The translations under genes were made by a program, and so were the position numbers. The notes under the pieces were generated by a model. That model did not search any database. It was not told the DNA's origin and saw only the letters and a list, made by a program, of their open reading frames with translations. A stretch of 64,000 nucleotides of DNA, taken from contig NZ_CP084541.1 in the NCBI RefSeq assembly GCF_020410765.1, forward strand, positions 186,001-250,000, read 5' to 3'. This document shows, piece by piece, positions 42,394-51,916 of the stretch. This DNA comes from Streptomyces marincola (GTDB lineage: Bacteria > Actinomycetota > Actinomycetes > Streptomycetales > Streptomycetaceae). Position 1 is the stretch's first letter; every line of letters begins with the position of its first letter.

Positions 42394-43056
42394 TCACGCC
42401 AGCCGGGCCGCCCAGGTCAGGCCGCCCAGGAGGTGACGGCGGAAATCCGGGTCCGCGAACGATTCCGAGGTGTGGCCGAGCGCGGTGTAGAAGGACCGCC
42501 CGCCGGCCAGCTCGTGGCACCACACGAGGGGGTGGTCGACGCCCATCCGGCCACCGGTGTACGTCGTTTCGTCCGCCGTCGCGAGCACGCGGACCCGACC
42601 GCGCGGGTTGACCGAGAAGTTGTACCACTCGTCGGTGAACTCCCAGCGGTCACCGAGGTGCGCGGTCGCCGGGTGGTCGTGGTCCTCGACCACGACCACG
42701 CCCGGCTGGAGCTCGGGGTGCCCGTCGAAGACGGCACCGACGCAGTCCTCGCCGAACCACGGCCAGCCGTACTCGGTGGTGGACGCGCCGTGCACCCCCA
42801 TGAAGCCCCCGCCGTCCGCCAGGTGGCCGCGCAGGGCCCGGCGCGCGTCGTCGGTCAGGACGTCGCCGCTCGTCGAGAGGAACACCACGGCGGCGCTGCC
42901 CGGCAGCGCCGCGGCCAGCTCGCCGGGGTCCTCGGTGGCCGTGACGCGCATGCCGTGCTCACCGCCCAGCTGCCGCAGCGCCTCGACGCCGTCCGGGATC
43001 GAGTCGTGCCGGAAGCCGGTGGTACGGGTGAAAACGACGATGTGGGGAGCGCTCAT
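42394..43056 (-). CDS. ThuA-domain (glutamine-amidotransferase-like) protein
   Basis: This 220-residue protein of the ThuA fold shows HIVVFTRTTGFRHDSIPDG, GGGFMGVHGASTTEYGWPWF, HPATAHLGDRWEFTDEWYNF, HPLVWCHELAGGRSFYTALGHT and a final RRHLLGGLTWAA. The family is linked to trehalose and other sugar use, but the chemistry is not established. ATG at 43056, near GGGGAG. The upstream extension in the same frame is unlikely. It converges on the EamA gene with a gap of only 13 bp. Confidence 0.9.
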   Translation of the reverse strand: MSAPHIVVFTRTTGFRHDSIPDGVEALRQLGGEHGMRVTATEDPGELAAALPGSAAVVFLSTSGDVLTDDARRALRGHLADGGGFMGVHGASTTEYGWPWFGEDCVGAVFDGHPELQPGVVVVEDHDHPATAHLGDRWEFTDEWYNFSVNPRGRVRVLATADETTYTGGRMGVDHPLVWCHELAGGRSFYTALGHTSESFADPDFRRHLLGGLTWAARLA

Positions 43057-43278
43057 GACTCCCCATCGTAGGCGGGGCCTTCGCGCCCGGCCCGGAGCCC
43101 TCGCGCCGGCGTCGCCCGGGCCGGCCGCCGGGCATGCCATGAGCACGCCCATCCCGGGCACGGGTTACAGGACGGCGACCGGACCGGTGGAATATCACAC
43201 GGCATATTCCCCTGGCAGGTCTTCCACTGGCCCCCCGCAGGACCCCATGATCGTGGACACCCCCTGGGAGGAGTATGG

Positions 43279-44385
43279 ATGCCCCGCGAACACGTCGCCG
43301 AGATCTTCGTCCGGCAGGCACGGGCCTGTGAGCGCCTCGGTTCCCCGCTGTACGCGGCGCTGATGGCGCGGGCGGCGGGCGATGTCCGCGACGGCGGGCC
43401 CTGCGCGCGAGTCCTGGCGGGCCATGTGGACACCGCGGCCGAGGACGCGCTGCCCCTGCGCCTGTTCGGCGCCGTGCACGCGCTGGCGCTGACGGGCCGG
43501 GCGCCCGCGCTCGCGGCCCACTACCCGAGCGCGGGCGGGCAGGCGCCCGAGCCGCGGCACGCGGACGAGGCGTGGGCGGCCTTCCGGGAGGCGGTCGACG
43601 CGGAACGGGAGTGGATCGCGGGCTGGTTGGAGCGCCCGCCGCAGACCAACGAGGTCGGGCGCGCCTCCCTGCTCCTCGCCGGGCTGCTGTACGCGGTGCC
43701 CACGGCGCAGCTGCCGGTCCGGCTGTTCGAGCTGGGGTCGAGCGCGGGCCTCAACCTGCGCGCGGAGCAGTTCCGTTACGCCGCCGACGGCTACGCGTGG
43801 GGGCCCGTGGACTCGCCGGTCCTGCTCACGGACGCCTGGGAGGGCGGGGTGCCCGACTGGCTCGCCGCGGGCGCCGCCAGGCACCAGGCGCTGCGGATCG
43901 TGGAGCGGCGCGGCTGCGACCCCTCGCCCATCGACCCCCTGTCCGCCGAGGGCTCGCTGGCCCTGCGCTCCTACGTGTGGGCCGACCAGCCGCGCCGGCT
44001 GAAGCGCCTCGACGGGGCGCTGCGCATCGCCGCGAAGGTGCCCGCGACGGTCGAGGCCGCCGGGGCGGCGGAGTTCCTGTCGGGGGTGGAGCTTGAGCCG
44101 GGCACGCTGACCGTTGTGTGGCACTCCATCATGCGGCAGTACGTGCCGCGCGAGGAGTGGCGGGCGGTGCGGCGGGAGCTGGACCGGCTCGCGGCGGCGT
44201 CGGGGCCCGACGCGGGCTTCGCCGTCATCGCCTTCGAGCCCCGGGAGGACGACGCGGACACCGGCCCCGGGGCCGGGGAGCCGGACTTCCGCCTGACGGT
44301 CCGGTGCGGGACCGGGCCCGAGGAGGTGCTGGCCACGGCTCATCCGCACGGCCTGCCCGCCCGTTGGTGGCGCGCCCGGGAATGA
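43279..44385 (+). CDS. DUF2332 family protein
   Basis: This 368-residue cytoplasmic protein matches the DUF2332 family of actinobacteria and proteobacteria: FVRQARACERLGSPLYAALM, PPQTNEVGRASLL, LFELGSSAGLNLRAEQFRY and VVWHSIMRQYVP. Some features recall methyltransferase-like folds (ELGSSAGLNL), but the role is unknown. Start ATG at 43279 after GGGAGGAG. Confidence 0.88.
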   Translation: MPREHVAEIFVRQARACERLGSPLYAALMARAAGDVRDGGPCARVLAGHVDTAAEDALPLRLFGAVHALALTGRAPALAAHYPSAGGQAPEPRHADEAWAAFREAVDAEREWIAGWLERPPQTNEVGRASLLLAGLLYAVPTAQLPVRLFELGSSAGLNLRAEQFRYAADGYAWGPVDSPVLLTDAWEGGVPDWLAAGAARHQALRIVERRGCDPSPIDPLSAEGSLALRSYVWADQPRRLKRLDGALRIAAKVPATVEAAGAAEFLSGVELEPGTLTVVWHSIMRQYVPREEWRAVRRELDRLAAASGPDAGFAVIAFEPREDDADTGPGAGEPDFRLTVRCGTGPEEVLATAHPHGLPARWWRARE

Positions 44386-44399
44386 CCCAGCATGGCCCC

Positions 44400-44828
44400 A
44401 TGAGCTACAGGATGACGAAGGACGACGTGCTGCGCTTCCTCGGCACGGGCACGCGGACGGCGAAGCTGGCCACTGTGCGGGCCGACGGTTCGCCGCACGT
44501 CTCGCCGGTGTGGTTCGTGGTCGACGGAGAGGACCTGGTCCTCACGACCGGCGCGGACACGGTCAAGGGGCGCAACCTGCGGCGCGACCCCCGCGTGTGC
44601 GTCTGCGTGGACGACGAGGAGCCACCGTTCGGGTACGTGATGGTGCGCGGCGACGCGGAGCTGAGCGAGGACCCGGACGCGCTGCGCACGTGGGCCACGC
44701 GGATCGGCGGCCGGTACATGGGCGAGGAGCGGGCGCGGGAGTTCGGGGCGCGCAACGCGGCGCCGGGCGAGCTGCTGGTGCGGGTCAGGCCGCGGCGGGT
44801 GGTGGCCGAGGGCGGGCTGACGGAGTGA
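44400..44828 (+). CDS. PPOX-class F420-dependent oxidoreductase
   Basis: This 142-residue split-barrel protein has MTKDDVLRFLGTGTRTAKLATVRADGSPHVSPVWFVVDGEDLVLTT, typical of actinobacterial F420- or flavin-binding PPOX enzymes, then RDPRVCVCVDDEEPPFGYVMVRG. These reduce diverse small molecules, substrate unknown. ATG at 44400 is given. An in-frame ATG at 44382 overlaps the previous stop (ATGA) and would couple the two genes. Confidence 0.88.
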   Translation: MSYRMTKDDVLRFLGTGTRTAKLATVRADGSPHVSPVWFVVDGEDLVLTTGADTVKGRNLRRDPRVCVCVDDEEPPFGYVMVRGDAELSEDPDALRTWATRIGGRYMGEERAREFGARNAAPGELLVRVRPRRVVAEGGLTE

Positions 44829-44861
44829 ACGGCCCGCCGCCGCGGGCGGGCGGACGCCGGC

Positions 44862-45536
44862 TCAGGCGTGCCGCCACGTCCCGCGGTCCCTGGCGGCGGA
44901 GTGCAGTGCCTCGACCCCGGCCGGTGTGAGCACGCCCCCACGGCCGCACAGCCCGGCGAGCGCGGCCTCGTCCAGCACCTCGACGTCGCGCGGCTGCTCC
45001 CCGGCCGTGATCCGGTGGGCGGCCACGCACACCAGGACGGCGCGCACGCCGACCGGGTGCCCGCGGGCGCGGCCGAGCGCGTGGGCGGCGCGCGTCGCGG
45101 CCCTGCGGCTGAGCCGCACGTGCGGCTCGGCGCGGCGGCCGTCGACGCGCACGACGTCCTCGCCCACCTCCACGCGCGCCCCGTCGAGCGGCACCGACCG
45201 GATCGCGAAGACCCCGCCGGGGCCGATGGCGAGGTGCGGGAGGTCGGCTCCCCCCGGCAGGGGCACGGAGTGCAGCACCCGCCAGCCGGCCGGGCCGAAC
45301 GCGTCGAGCACCGCGCCGGCCCGCTGCTGCGCGCGCAGCGCGGCCCGCAGGGCGTCCGCGTCGGCCGACCTGCGCAGCAGGCGGTCGCGGGCGGCGCGCA
45401 GCCGCCCGGTGGGCAGCGCGGCGACCTGGCCGTGCAGGGTCTCGCCCGGCCGGTTGGGCGCCAGGTCGTCATCGGGGTGCAGCCACAACGACCCGCCGGG
45501 GGCGGGCGGGTGGCCGCGGTGCTCCGGATGGTCCAT
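44862..45536 (-). CDS. NERD (nuclease-related) domain protein
   Basis: This 224-residue protein has GWRVLHSVPLPGGADLPHLAIGPGGVFAIRSVPLDG, the core of the NERD domain related to restriction-type nucleases, then a helical C-terminal part (VEVLDEAALAGLCGRGGVLTPAGVEALHSAA). The usual second-strand Lys of active nucleases is not obvious, so activity is uncertain. ATG at 45536 has GGAGGG upstream; ATG codons a little further upstream are possible. Confidence 0.75.
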   Translation of the reverse strand: MDHPEHRGHPPAPGGSLWLHPDDDLAPNRPGETLHGQVAALPTGRLRAARDRLLRRSADADALRAALRAQQRAGAVLDAFGPAGWRVLHSVPLPGGADLPHLAIGPGGVFAIRSVPLDGARVEVGEDVVRVDGRRAEPHVRLSRRAATRAAHALGRARGHPVGVRAVLVCVAAHRITAGEQPRDVEVLDEAALAGLCGRGGVLTPAGVEALHSAARDRGTWRHA

Positions 45537-45639
45537 CGTTCCCTCCCTCGTCCATGACATCATCGTGCGGCGCCGGGGACGAGAGGACGCCCCCGCGCGG
45601 GAGGTGCGGCACGGCCGCAGGGAGCGGAGGGGACGGACA

Positions 45640-46041
45640 GTGACGCGGCTCATCGACACCGTGGCCTGGGTACTCGTGGAGAACGGCCGGATCCTGGGGG
45701 CGCGTTCGCGCGGCAGGGAGCTGTTCTACATCCCCGGCGGCAAGCGCGAGCCGGGCGAGAGCGACGTCCAGACCCTGGCCCGCGAGGTGCGGGAGGAGCT
45801 CGCGGTGACGCTCGACCCGGAGTCGGCCGTGCACGTCGGGACCTACACCGCGCAGGCCGACGGCCACCCGGAGGGGACGCTGGTGCGGATGGCCTGCTAC
45901 ACGGCGCGGCACGAGGGCGAGCCGCGGGCGAGCGGCGAGATCGAGGAGATCGCGTGGCTGGCGTTCGCCGACCGGCACCGCACGGCGCCGGTGGACCACG
46001 CGGTGTTCGACGACCTGGCGGGCGCGGGCCGGCTGCGCTGA
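45640..46041 (+). CDS. Nudix hydrolase
   Basis: This 133-residue protein has a complete Nudix box (GGKREPGESDVQTLAREV then REEL), which binds Mg2+ and cleaves nucleoside-diphosphate-linked substrates. GTG at 45640 (TRLIDTVAWVLVENGRILGARSRG) has GGAGGGGAC upstream. The frame is open far upstream but only noise. The substrate is unknown. Confidence 0.9.
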   Translation: MTRLIDTVAWVLVENGRILGARSRGRELFYIPGGKREPGESDVQTLAREVREELAVTLDPESAVHVGTYTAQADGHPEGTLVRMACYTARHEGEPRASGEIEEIAWLAFADRHRTAPVDHAVFDDLAGAGRLR

Positions 46042-46047
46042 GCCGCG

Positions 46048-46069
46048 CGCCGGGCGTGTGCGCCCGGCG
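46048..46069. terminator. Bidirectional terminator between Nudix and ABC genes
   Basis: A perfect 9-bp stem CGCCGGGCG/CGCCCGGCG with a TGTG loop sits between convergent stops. Confidence 0.75.
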
Positions 46070-46087
46070 GCGCGCGCCCGGCGCGGC

Positions 46088-47896
46088 TCACAGCGCGGGC
46101 GAGGGCTCGGCGCCGTCCGGGTCCATGGCGGCGTCCCGCGCGACCAGGCCGGCGTACAGGCCGCCGAGTGCCATCAGTTCGGTGTGCGTGCCGAGTTCGG
46201 CGACGCGGCCTCCGTCGAGAACGGCGATCTGGTCGGCGTCGCGGACCGTGGACAGCCGGTGCGCGATGGTGATGGTGGTGCGGCCCGCGGCGAGCGCGTC
46301 GACGGCCCGCTGCACCGCGCGCTCCGTCGCGGTGTCGAGCGCGCTGGTCGCCTCGTCGAGCACGAGCACCGGCGGGTCCCGCAGGATGGTGCGGGCCAGG
46401 GCGAGCCGCTGCTTCTCGCCGCCGGAGAAGCGGTACCCCCGCTCCCCCACGACCGTGTCGTAGCCCTCGGGCAGGGCGGCGATGTGGTCGTGGATGTGCG
46501 CGGTGCGGGCCGCCGCCTCGATCTCCTCGCGGGTCGCGTCCGGCTTCGCGAACCTCAGGTTGTCCGCGACCGAGGCGTGGAAGAGGTACGTCTCCTGGGA
46601 GACGACCCCGACGGCGCGGGCCAGGCTGTCGAAGCTCAGGTCCCGCACGTCCACGCCGTCCAGCGTCACGCGCCCCGCCGTCACGTCGTACAGCCGCGGC
46701 ACCAGGTACCCGAGGGTGCTCTTGCCCGCGCCGGTCGGGCCGACGATCGCGAGGGAGCCGCCGGCCGGGACGGTCAGGTGCACGTCGTCGAGGGCGGGCG
46801 GCCCCGCCGGGTCGTAGGCGAAGGTCACGTGCTCGAAGGCGACCTCGCCGCGGGCCCGGTCGAGGTGGGCGGGGTCCGCCCGTTCCGTGATGTCGGGCCG
46901 CAGGTCCAGGTACTCGAAGATCCGCTGGAAGAGCGCGAGGGACGCCTGGATGTCCACGCCGGTGGACAGCAGGGACACCGCGGGCCGCAGCAGCCCCTGC
47001 TGGAGGGTCACGAACGCGACGAGGGTGCCGATCGAGGGCGGGGTGCCGCCCAGGGAGAACATCACGCCGGCCGACCAGTACAGCAGGGCGGGGATGGCCG
47101 CCATGATCATGCCGATGGTGGCCATGCGCCAGCGGCCGGCCATGCTGGCCCGGATCTCAAGACCGGCCAGGTGCCGCGACTGGCTCGCGAAGTCCTGGGC
47201 GAGCGCTTCGGCGCGGCCCATCGTGCGGCCCAGCAGGATGCCGCTGACGGAGAGCGACTCGGTCACCGTCGCGGCCATCGCGGCCATCTGCCGCTGCCGC
47301 TGGGTGGTGATCCGCCGGCGCTCCCGGCCGACGCGCCGCGCGATCCACACGAAGCCGGGCAGCAGCGCGAGCGAGACCAGGGTGAGCCGCCAGTCGAGGG
47401 CCAGCATCGCCACCACGGTGGCGACCACGGCGGTGAGGTTGGAGACGAGCGACGTCGCCGTCGAGGTGACCGTGGCCTGCATGCCGCCGATGTCGTCGGC
47501 GATGCGGGACTGGACCTCGCCGGTGCGCGTTCTGGTGAAGAACGCGAGGGGCATCTGCTGGAGCCGCGTGTACACGGCGGTGCGCAGGTCGTGCATGACC
47601 TGCTGGCCGACCGTGGTGGAGATCAGGGTCTGGAGGACGCCGAAGACGCTGCTGGTCACGGCGGTGGCGATCATGCCGAGCGCGAGCAGGGCCAGCAGGC
47701 CCGTGCGCTGCTCGGGCAGCGCCACGTCGATGATCTCGCGCAGCAGGAACGGGGTGGCGACGGCGACCAGCGAGGAGGCCCCCACCAGCAGGCCGACGAC
47801 GGCGAGACGGCCCCGGTAGGGGCGGAACAGCCGCAGGATGCGGCGGACGCGGGGGGCCGGCGGCGCGCCACCGGCGGGGGAAGGGTCGTCGGGCAT
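46088..47896 (-). CDS. ABC transporter, fused permease and ATPase (multidrug-type half-exporter)
   Basis: This 602-residue half-exporter has six membrane helices (about 25-310, starting RLAVVGLLVGASSLVAVATPFLLREIIDVALP). The ATPase follows, with Walker A GPTGAGKST, signature FSGGEKQR, Walker B VLVLDEATSALD and the H-loop IAHRLST. ATG at 47896 follows AAAGGAG; the long upstream extension of the frame overlaps the opposite-strand oxidoreductase and is not coding. It probably forms a homodimer; the substrate is unknown. It is distinct from the exporter at 5891-7708. Confidence 0.93.
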   Translation of the reverse strand: MPDDPSPAGGAPPAPRVRRILRLFRPYRGRLAVVGLLVGASSLVAVATPFLLREIIDVALPEQRTGLLALLALGMIATAVTSSVFGVLQTLISTTVGQQVMHDLRTAVYTRLQQMPLAFFTRTRTGEVQSRIADDIGGMQATVTSTATSLVSNLTAVVATVVAMLALDWRLTLVSLALLPGFVWIARRVGRERRRITTQRQRQMAAMAATVTESLSVSGILLGRTMGRAEALAQDFASQSRHLAGLEIRASMAGRWRMATIGMIMAAIPALLYWSAGVMFSLGGTPPSIGTLVAFVTLQQGLLRPAVSLLSTGVDIQASLALFQRIFEYLDLRPDITERADPAHLDRARGEVAFEHVTFAYDPAGPPALDDVHLTVPAGGSLAIVGPTGAGKSTLGYLVPRLYDVTAGRVTLDGVDVRDLSFDSLARAVGVVSQETYLFHASVADNLRFAKPDATREEIEAAARTAHIHDHIAALPEGYDTVVGERGYRFSGGEKQRLALARTILRDPPVLVLDEATSALDTATERAVQRAVDALAAGRTTITIAHRLSTVRDADQIAVLDGGRVAELGTHTELMALGGLYAGLVARDAAMDPDGAEPSPAL

Positions 47897-48034
47897 GGGC
47901 TCCTTTCGTCGAGCGGTCGGCACCCACCCTACGGCGGCGCGCTGACACCGCAGGAGTCGTCGGGCGGGCCGCTGCGGGAGCCGGGGGCGGCCGTGCCCCT
48001 GGCCGGACGCGGGCTCCCGTGTTAGGCAGGGGGC

Positions 48035-49621
48035 ATGCCGGTCGCCAGCACGTACGACGCCGTGATCGTCGGCGGTGGACACAACGGACTCGTCGCCGCC
48101 GCCTACCTCGCGCGCGCGGGGCGGCGCGTCCTGCTGCTCGAACGCGCGGCGCGCACCGGCGGCGCGGCCGTGTCCGACGAGGTGTTCCCCGGCGTCGCCG
48201 CGCGCCTGTCCCGATACGCCTACCTGGTCAGCCTGCTCCCCCGGCGCGTGGTGGACGACCTGGGCGTGCGCACGGCCGTGCGCGCCCGCCCGTTCTCCTC
48301 CTACACGCCCGCCGTGCGCGACGGGCGGCCCACCGGGCTGCTGATCGGCGGCGGCGAGGACCGCACCCGCGCGGCCCTCGCGCGGCTGACCGGCTCGGAC
48401 CGCGAGTACGCGGCCTGGCGGCGGTTCCAGGCGATGACGGCCCGGGTGGCCGAGCGGGTGTTCCCGACGCTCACCGAGCCGCTGCCCACCCGCGCGGCGC
48501 TGCGGGCAGCGCTCGGGGACGGGCCGGCCTGGGAGGCGCTGTTCGAGCGACCGGTCGGCGAGGTGATCGAGGACACGTTCGCGGACGACCTGGTGCGGGG
48601 CGTGGTGCTGACGGACGCGCTGATCGGCACGTTCGCGTCGGCGCACGACCCCGGCCTGGCGCAGAACCGCTGCTTCCTCTACCACGTCATCGGGCAGGGC
48701 ACCGGTGCCTGGCAGGTCCCGGTGGGCGGCATGGGGGCGCTGACCGACGCGCTGGCCGCGGCGGCGCGCGCCGCGGGCGCGGAGATCCGCACCGGGCACG
48801 AGGTGACGTCCGTCGCCACCGACGGCACGACCGCCGAGGTGGCCTTCCGCGACACGGCGGGGCTCGCCGGCGAGCGCGCGGTGGGCGCGCGGCACGTCCT
48901 GGTCAACGCCTCGCCGCACGTCCTGGCCGCGCTGCTCGGCGAGCCCCCGCCGCCGGCGGCCGAGGGCGCGCAGTTCAAAGTCAACATGCTGGTGCGGCGG
49001 CTGCCCGCGCTGCGCGATCCGGCCGCGGACCCGCGGGAGGCGTTCGCCGGCACGTTCCACGTCGCGGAGGGCTACCGGCAACTGGAGGCCGCCAGGCGGC
49101 AGGCCGCGGCGGGCGACCTGCCCGCGACGCCCCCGAGCGAGATCTACTGCCACACGCTGACCGACCCCTCCATCCTCGCGCCCGAGCTGGCGGCCGAGGG
49201 CTTCCAGACGCTCACCCTGTTCGGCCTGCACACGCCGGCCCGGCTGTTCCGCTCGCCCGGCCGGAGCAACGAGGCGGTGCGCCGGGAACTGCTCGCGACG
49301 ACGCTCGCCGCGTTCGAGGAGCACCTGGCCGAGCCGCTCGCCGGGTGCCTGGCGACCGACGCGGAGGGCCGGCCCTGTGTCGAGGCGCGCACGCCGCTCG
49401 ACCTGGAACGCGACCTGGCCCTGCCGGGCGGCCACATCTTCCACGGGGACCTGTCCTTTCCGTGGGCCGAGGACGACGCCGACCTCTCCACGGGCCCGGC
49501 GCGCTGGGGCGTGGCGACCCGGCACGCGAACGTCCTGCTGTGCGGGGCCGGCGCGGTGCGCGGCGGCGGGGTCAGCGGCATCGGCGGGCACAACGCGGCC
49601 ATGGCCGTCCTGGGCCGCTGA
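48035..49621 (+). CDS. NAD(P)/FAD-dependent oxidoreductase, phytoene-desaturase-like
   Basis: This 528-residue flavoprotein has an N-terminal dinucleotide-binding motif (DAVIVGGGHNGLVAAAYLARAGRRVLLLE, then RTGGAAVSDE). The C-terminal FAD motif is NVLLCGAGAVRGGGVSGIGGHNAA. It belongs to the branch containing human PYROXD2-type proteins rather than true carotenoid desaturases, and no carotenoid genes are nearby. The role is unknown. The start overlaps no other gene, and it is divergent from the ABC exporter. Confidence 0.88.
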   Translation: MPVASTYDAVIVGGGHNGLVAAAYLARAGRRVLLLERAARTGGAAVSDEVFPGVAARLSRYAYLVSLLPRRVVDDLGVRTAVRARPFSSYTPAVRDGRPTGLLIGGGEDRTRAALARLTGSDREYAAWRRFQAMTARVAERVFPTLTEPLPTRAALRAALGDGPAWEALFERPVGEVIEDTFADDLVRGVVLTDALIGTFASAHDPGLAQNRCFLYHVIGQGTGAWQVPVGGMGALTDALAAAARAAGAEIRTGHEVTSVATDGTTAEVAFRDTAGLAGERAVGARHVLVNASPHVLAALLGEPPPPAAEGAQFKVNMLVRRLPALRDPAADPREAFAGTFHVAEGYRQLEAARRQAAAGDLPATPPSEIYCHTLTDPSILAPELAAEGFQTLTLFGLHTPARLFRSPGRSNEAVRRELLATTLAAFEEHLAEPLAGCLATDAEGRPCVEARTPLDLERDLALPGGHIFHGDLSFPWAEDDADLSTGPARWGVATRHANVLLCGAGAVRGGGVSGIGGHNAAMAVLGR

Positions 49622-49721
49622 GCCGCCGGCCCGTGCGGGGCACGGACCCGCCGGTCCGCCGCCGGCCGGTTTTGCCCGCGGGTGCGCGGGAACCCGAGCC
49701 GCGAGCCGAGGGGAGGCGATC

Positions 49722-50138
49722 ATGCAGCACGACGAGTTCATAGGACAGGTTCAGAACCGCGCCCGGCTCGACAGCCGCGGCGCGGCCGAGGCCGCCACCA
49801 GGGCGAGCCTTGAGACCCTTGCCGAGCGCATTCCGCCGTCGCTGGCGGAGAAGCTCGCCGCGCAACTGCCGCGCGAGATCGGGGAGCACCTGCTGCGGGT
49901 GGCGTACGCGCCCGACCTGCCGGCCACCGGGGTGCGGATGAGCCGGGAGGAGTTCTTCGACCGGGTCGCCCAGCGGTCGGGCGCGGATCTGCCGAAGGCG
50001 GTGCACGAGGCGCGTTGCGTCGTCGAGGTGACCGACGAGGCGACGGTCGGCGCCCTGGCGGGCAAGGTCCGCGGCTCCCTGGACGACGAACTGGCCGATG
50101 TGCTGTTCGCGGGCAGTTCCGGCCCGTCGGCAGCCTGA
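49722..50138 (+). CDS. DUF2267 family protein
   Basis: This 138-residue cytoplasmic protein has the DUF2267 pattern FIGQVQNRARLDSRGAAEAATRASLETLAERIP, AAQLPREIGEHL and SREEFFDRVAQRSG. The family is common in actinobacteria, often beside stress genes; function unknown. ATG at 49722 has GGGAGG upstream. It lies 17 bp before the DUF5709 gene and probably shares its transcript. Confidence 0.9.
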   Translation: MQHDEFIGQVQNRARLDSRGAAEAATRASLETLAERIPPSLAEKLAAQLPREIGEHLLRVAYAPDLPATGVRMSREEFFDRVAQRSGADLPKAVHEARCVVEVTDEATVGALAGKVRGSLDDELADVLFAGSSGPSAA

Positions 50139-50155
50139 ACCGAAGGGAGGGCGGC

Positions 50156-50677
50156 ATGTCCGACGACAGGTCGGGGGCGCCCGACGCGGCGCTCGACGAC
50201 GACATCATGGGCGACGAGGTGTACCAGCCGCCCGACTACGAGACCCGCGACGATCCGGTGGACGTCGACCTCGACAACGCGCTCGGCCAGAAGGACCAGG
50301 ACGAGACGCTGGACGAGGGCTACTCGCCGCCGGAGAAACCGCTGGCCGTCAACGACCCCGCCACCACGGCGGCCGGGCAGCGCGAGCGGGAGACGCTGGA
50401 TGAGCGGCTGTCCGAGGAGGTGCCCGACGTCTCGGCGCCGCCTGGCGACGGGATCGGCGACCACCCGGGCATGGCGGGCGAGCCGCTGGCCGCCGAGCTG
50501 TCGGGCGAGGACCGGGCGGGCCGCCTGGTCAGGGACGACAACGAGACCCTGCGCCGCACCGACGGCATCGCCGCCTCCGACGTGGGCATCGACGGCGGGG
50601 CCGCCGCGGCCGAGGAGGCGGCCATGCACATCGCGGAGGACGAACAGGAGGAACGGGCCGAGGACTTCGGTTCCTGA
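50156..50677 (+). CDS. DUF5709 family protein
   Basis: This 173-residue, strongly acidic, probably disordered protein starts MSDDRSGAPDAALDDDIMGDEVYQP and has the DUF5709 segment LGQKDQDETLDEGYSPPEKPLAV. The tail has repeated EE/DE clusters. ATG at 50156 follows AGGGAGG. Acidic low-complexity proteins of this kind are often stress-induced, but nothing specific can be said. It ends at a strong hairpin. Confidence 0.88.
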   Translation: MSDDRSGAPDAALDDDIMGDEVYQPPDYETRDDPVDVDLDNALGQKDQDETLDEGYSPPEKPLAVNDPATTAAGQRERETLDERLSEEVPDVSAPPGDGIGDHPGMAGEPLAAELSGEDRAGRLVRDDNETLRRTDGIAASDVGIDGGAAAAEEAAMHIAEDEQEERAEDFGS

Positions 50678-50716
50678 CCCGCGAACGGGCCGGGCTGCCG
50701 GACCGTTCCGCTCGCA

Positions 50717-50749
50717 CGGGCCCGGGCGCGGCTGCCGCGTCCGGGCCCG
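50717..50749 (+). terminator. Terminator after the DUF2267-DUF5709 pair
   Basis: A 15-bp stem (CGGGCCCGG extended by GCGCGG, one G-U pair) with a 3-nt loop begins 39 bp after the DUF5709 stop. Confidence 0.75.
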
Positions 50750-50790
50750 GCCGGTGCCCCGGCCCGCCGCTGGTTACGATGGCGGGTGCC

Positions 50791-51627
50791 ATGGACAGTG
50801 CACCGGAGATCCGCAGTTTCGTCGCCCTGGGCGATTCGTTCACCGAGGGAATGTCCGACTTCCTGCCCGACGGCACCTACCGGGGCTGGGCCGACCTGCT
50901 CGCGCAGCGGCTCGCGGCCCGCAGGGCCGGGTTCCAGTACGCCAACCTCGCCGTGCGCGGGAAGCTGATGCGGCAGATCGCCGAGGAGCAGGTGCCGGCC
51001 GGCGCCGCGATGGACGCGGACCTGGTGACGCTGGTCGGCGGCCTCAACGACGTGCTGCGCCCGCGCTGCGACATGGCCGAGGTCTGCGGGCTGCTTGAGG
51101 AGTCGGTGGCCCGGCTCGCGCCGGCCTGCCGGCGGCTGGTGCTGATGCGCAGCCCGGGCCGCAGGGGGCCGGTGCTTGAGCGCTACCGGGGCCGGATGGA
51201 GGCGTTGTTCTCGTTCATCGACACGCTCGCGGCCCGGTACGGCGCGCACGTGGTCGACCTGTACGCGTCGCGGGCGCTCGGCGATCCGCGGCTGTGGGCC
51301 GACGACCGGCTGCACCTGACGACCGAGGGCCACCAGCGGGTGGCCGAGGCGGTGTGGCAGCACCTGGGCCACGAGCCCGCGTTCGACTGGGACACGCCCC
51401 TGCCGCTGACGGCGCCCGGCAGCTGGGTGGCGCGGCGGGGGGCGGATCTGCGGTTCGCCCGCGAGCACCTGCTGCCGTGGGTCGGGCGGCGGCTGACGGG
51501 CCGCTCCTCGGGTGACGGCCGGGCGGGCGCCCAGTTCAGCGCCGAGTTGGGCAGGGCCTTCTGGGTCACTCCCGCGGACCACACGGACCCCGGCCCGGTG
51601 ACGGACTGGCGCCGGGTGGGGCACTGA
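50791..51627 (+). CDS. SGNH/GDSL hydrolase
   Basis: This 278-residue cytoplasmic esterase-like protein has the four SGNH blocks: Ser in FVALGDSFTEGM, Gly in ANLAVRGKL, Asn in VGGLNDVLRP, and Asp/His in WADDRLHLTTEGHQRVA. There is no signal peptide. ATG at 50791 is preceded by GGCGGG; ATG 50779 is in frame. A TACGAT sequence at 50775-50780 could serve as a -10 element, giving a very short leader. The substrate is unknown. Confidence 0.92.
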   Translation: MDSAPEIRSFVALGDSFTEGMSDFLPDGTYRGWADLLAQRLAARRAGFQYANLAVRGKLMRQIAEEQVPAGAAMDADLVTLVGGLNDVLRPRCDMAEVCGLLEESVARLAPACRRLVLMRSPGRRGPVLERYRGRMEALFSFIDTLAARYGAHVVDLYASRALGDPRLWADDRLHLTTEGHQRVAEAVWQHLGHEPAFDWDTPLPLTAPGSWVARRGADLRFAREHLLPWVGRRLTGRSSGDGRAGAQFSAELGRAFWVTPADHTDPGPVTDWRRVGH

Positions 51628-51916
51628 TAGTGCCGTAGCAGGCAAGGTCCGCCCTGTGATGTGACGCGCCGTCGCGGGTGCCGTGCCGGGCGGCGCGTGG
51701 CCGTCACCCTGCCCGGTTGGCAGAACGAGTACGTGTGTACGTACATCTGGGCGGACCGCCAGTCCGACACTGAGCGCAGGTTCTGACCGGAATTCCGTGA
51801 ACGCTCTTGGCGGGGCCGGAGCCGGTCAGATTTCGATCGGAACGGTCAACGCTGGGGTAGGGCGCCGCGACGGGAAGTCTGTTGACGAGGAGGCACCGTC
51901 TGGCGAGGGTGGCCGG
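51628..51916. other. Intergenic region
   Basis: About 290 bp without a gene. It contains GTACGTGTGTACGTAC around 51730-51745, a partly self-complementary run, and otherwise nothing I can assign. The GNAT promoter should lie here. Confidence 0.4.

Noticed and set aside
47897..49741. 600-codon N-terminal extension of the ABC exporter frame
   Set aside because: It runs antisense through the FAD oxidoreductase. The exporter has a good ATG and ribosome site at 47896.
51730..51745. GTACGTGTGTACGTAC as a regulator site
   Set aside because: Symmetry is imperfect and nothing around it supports a promoter or a neighbouring regulator.
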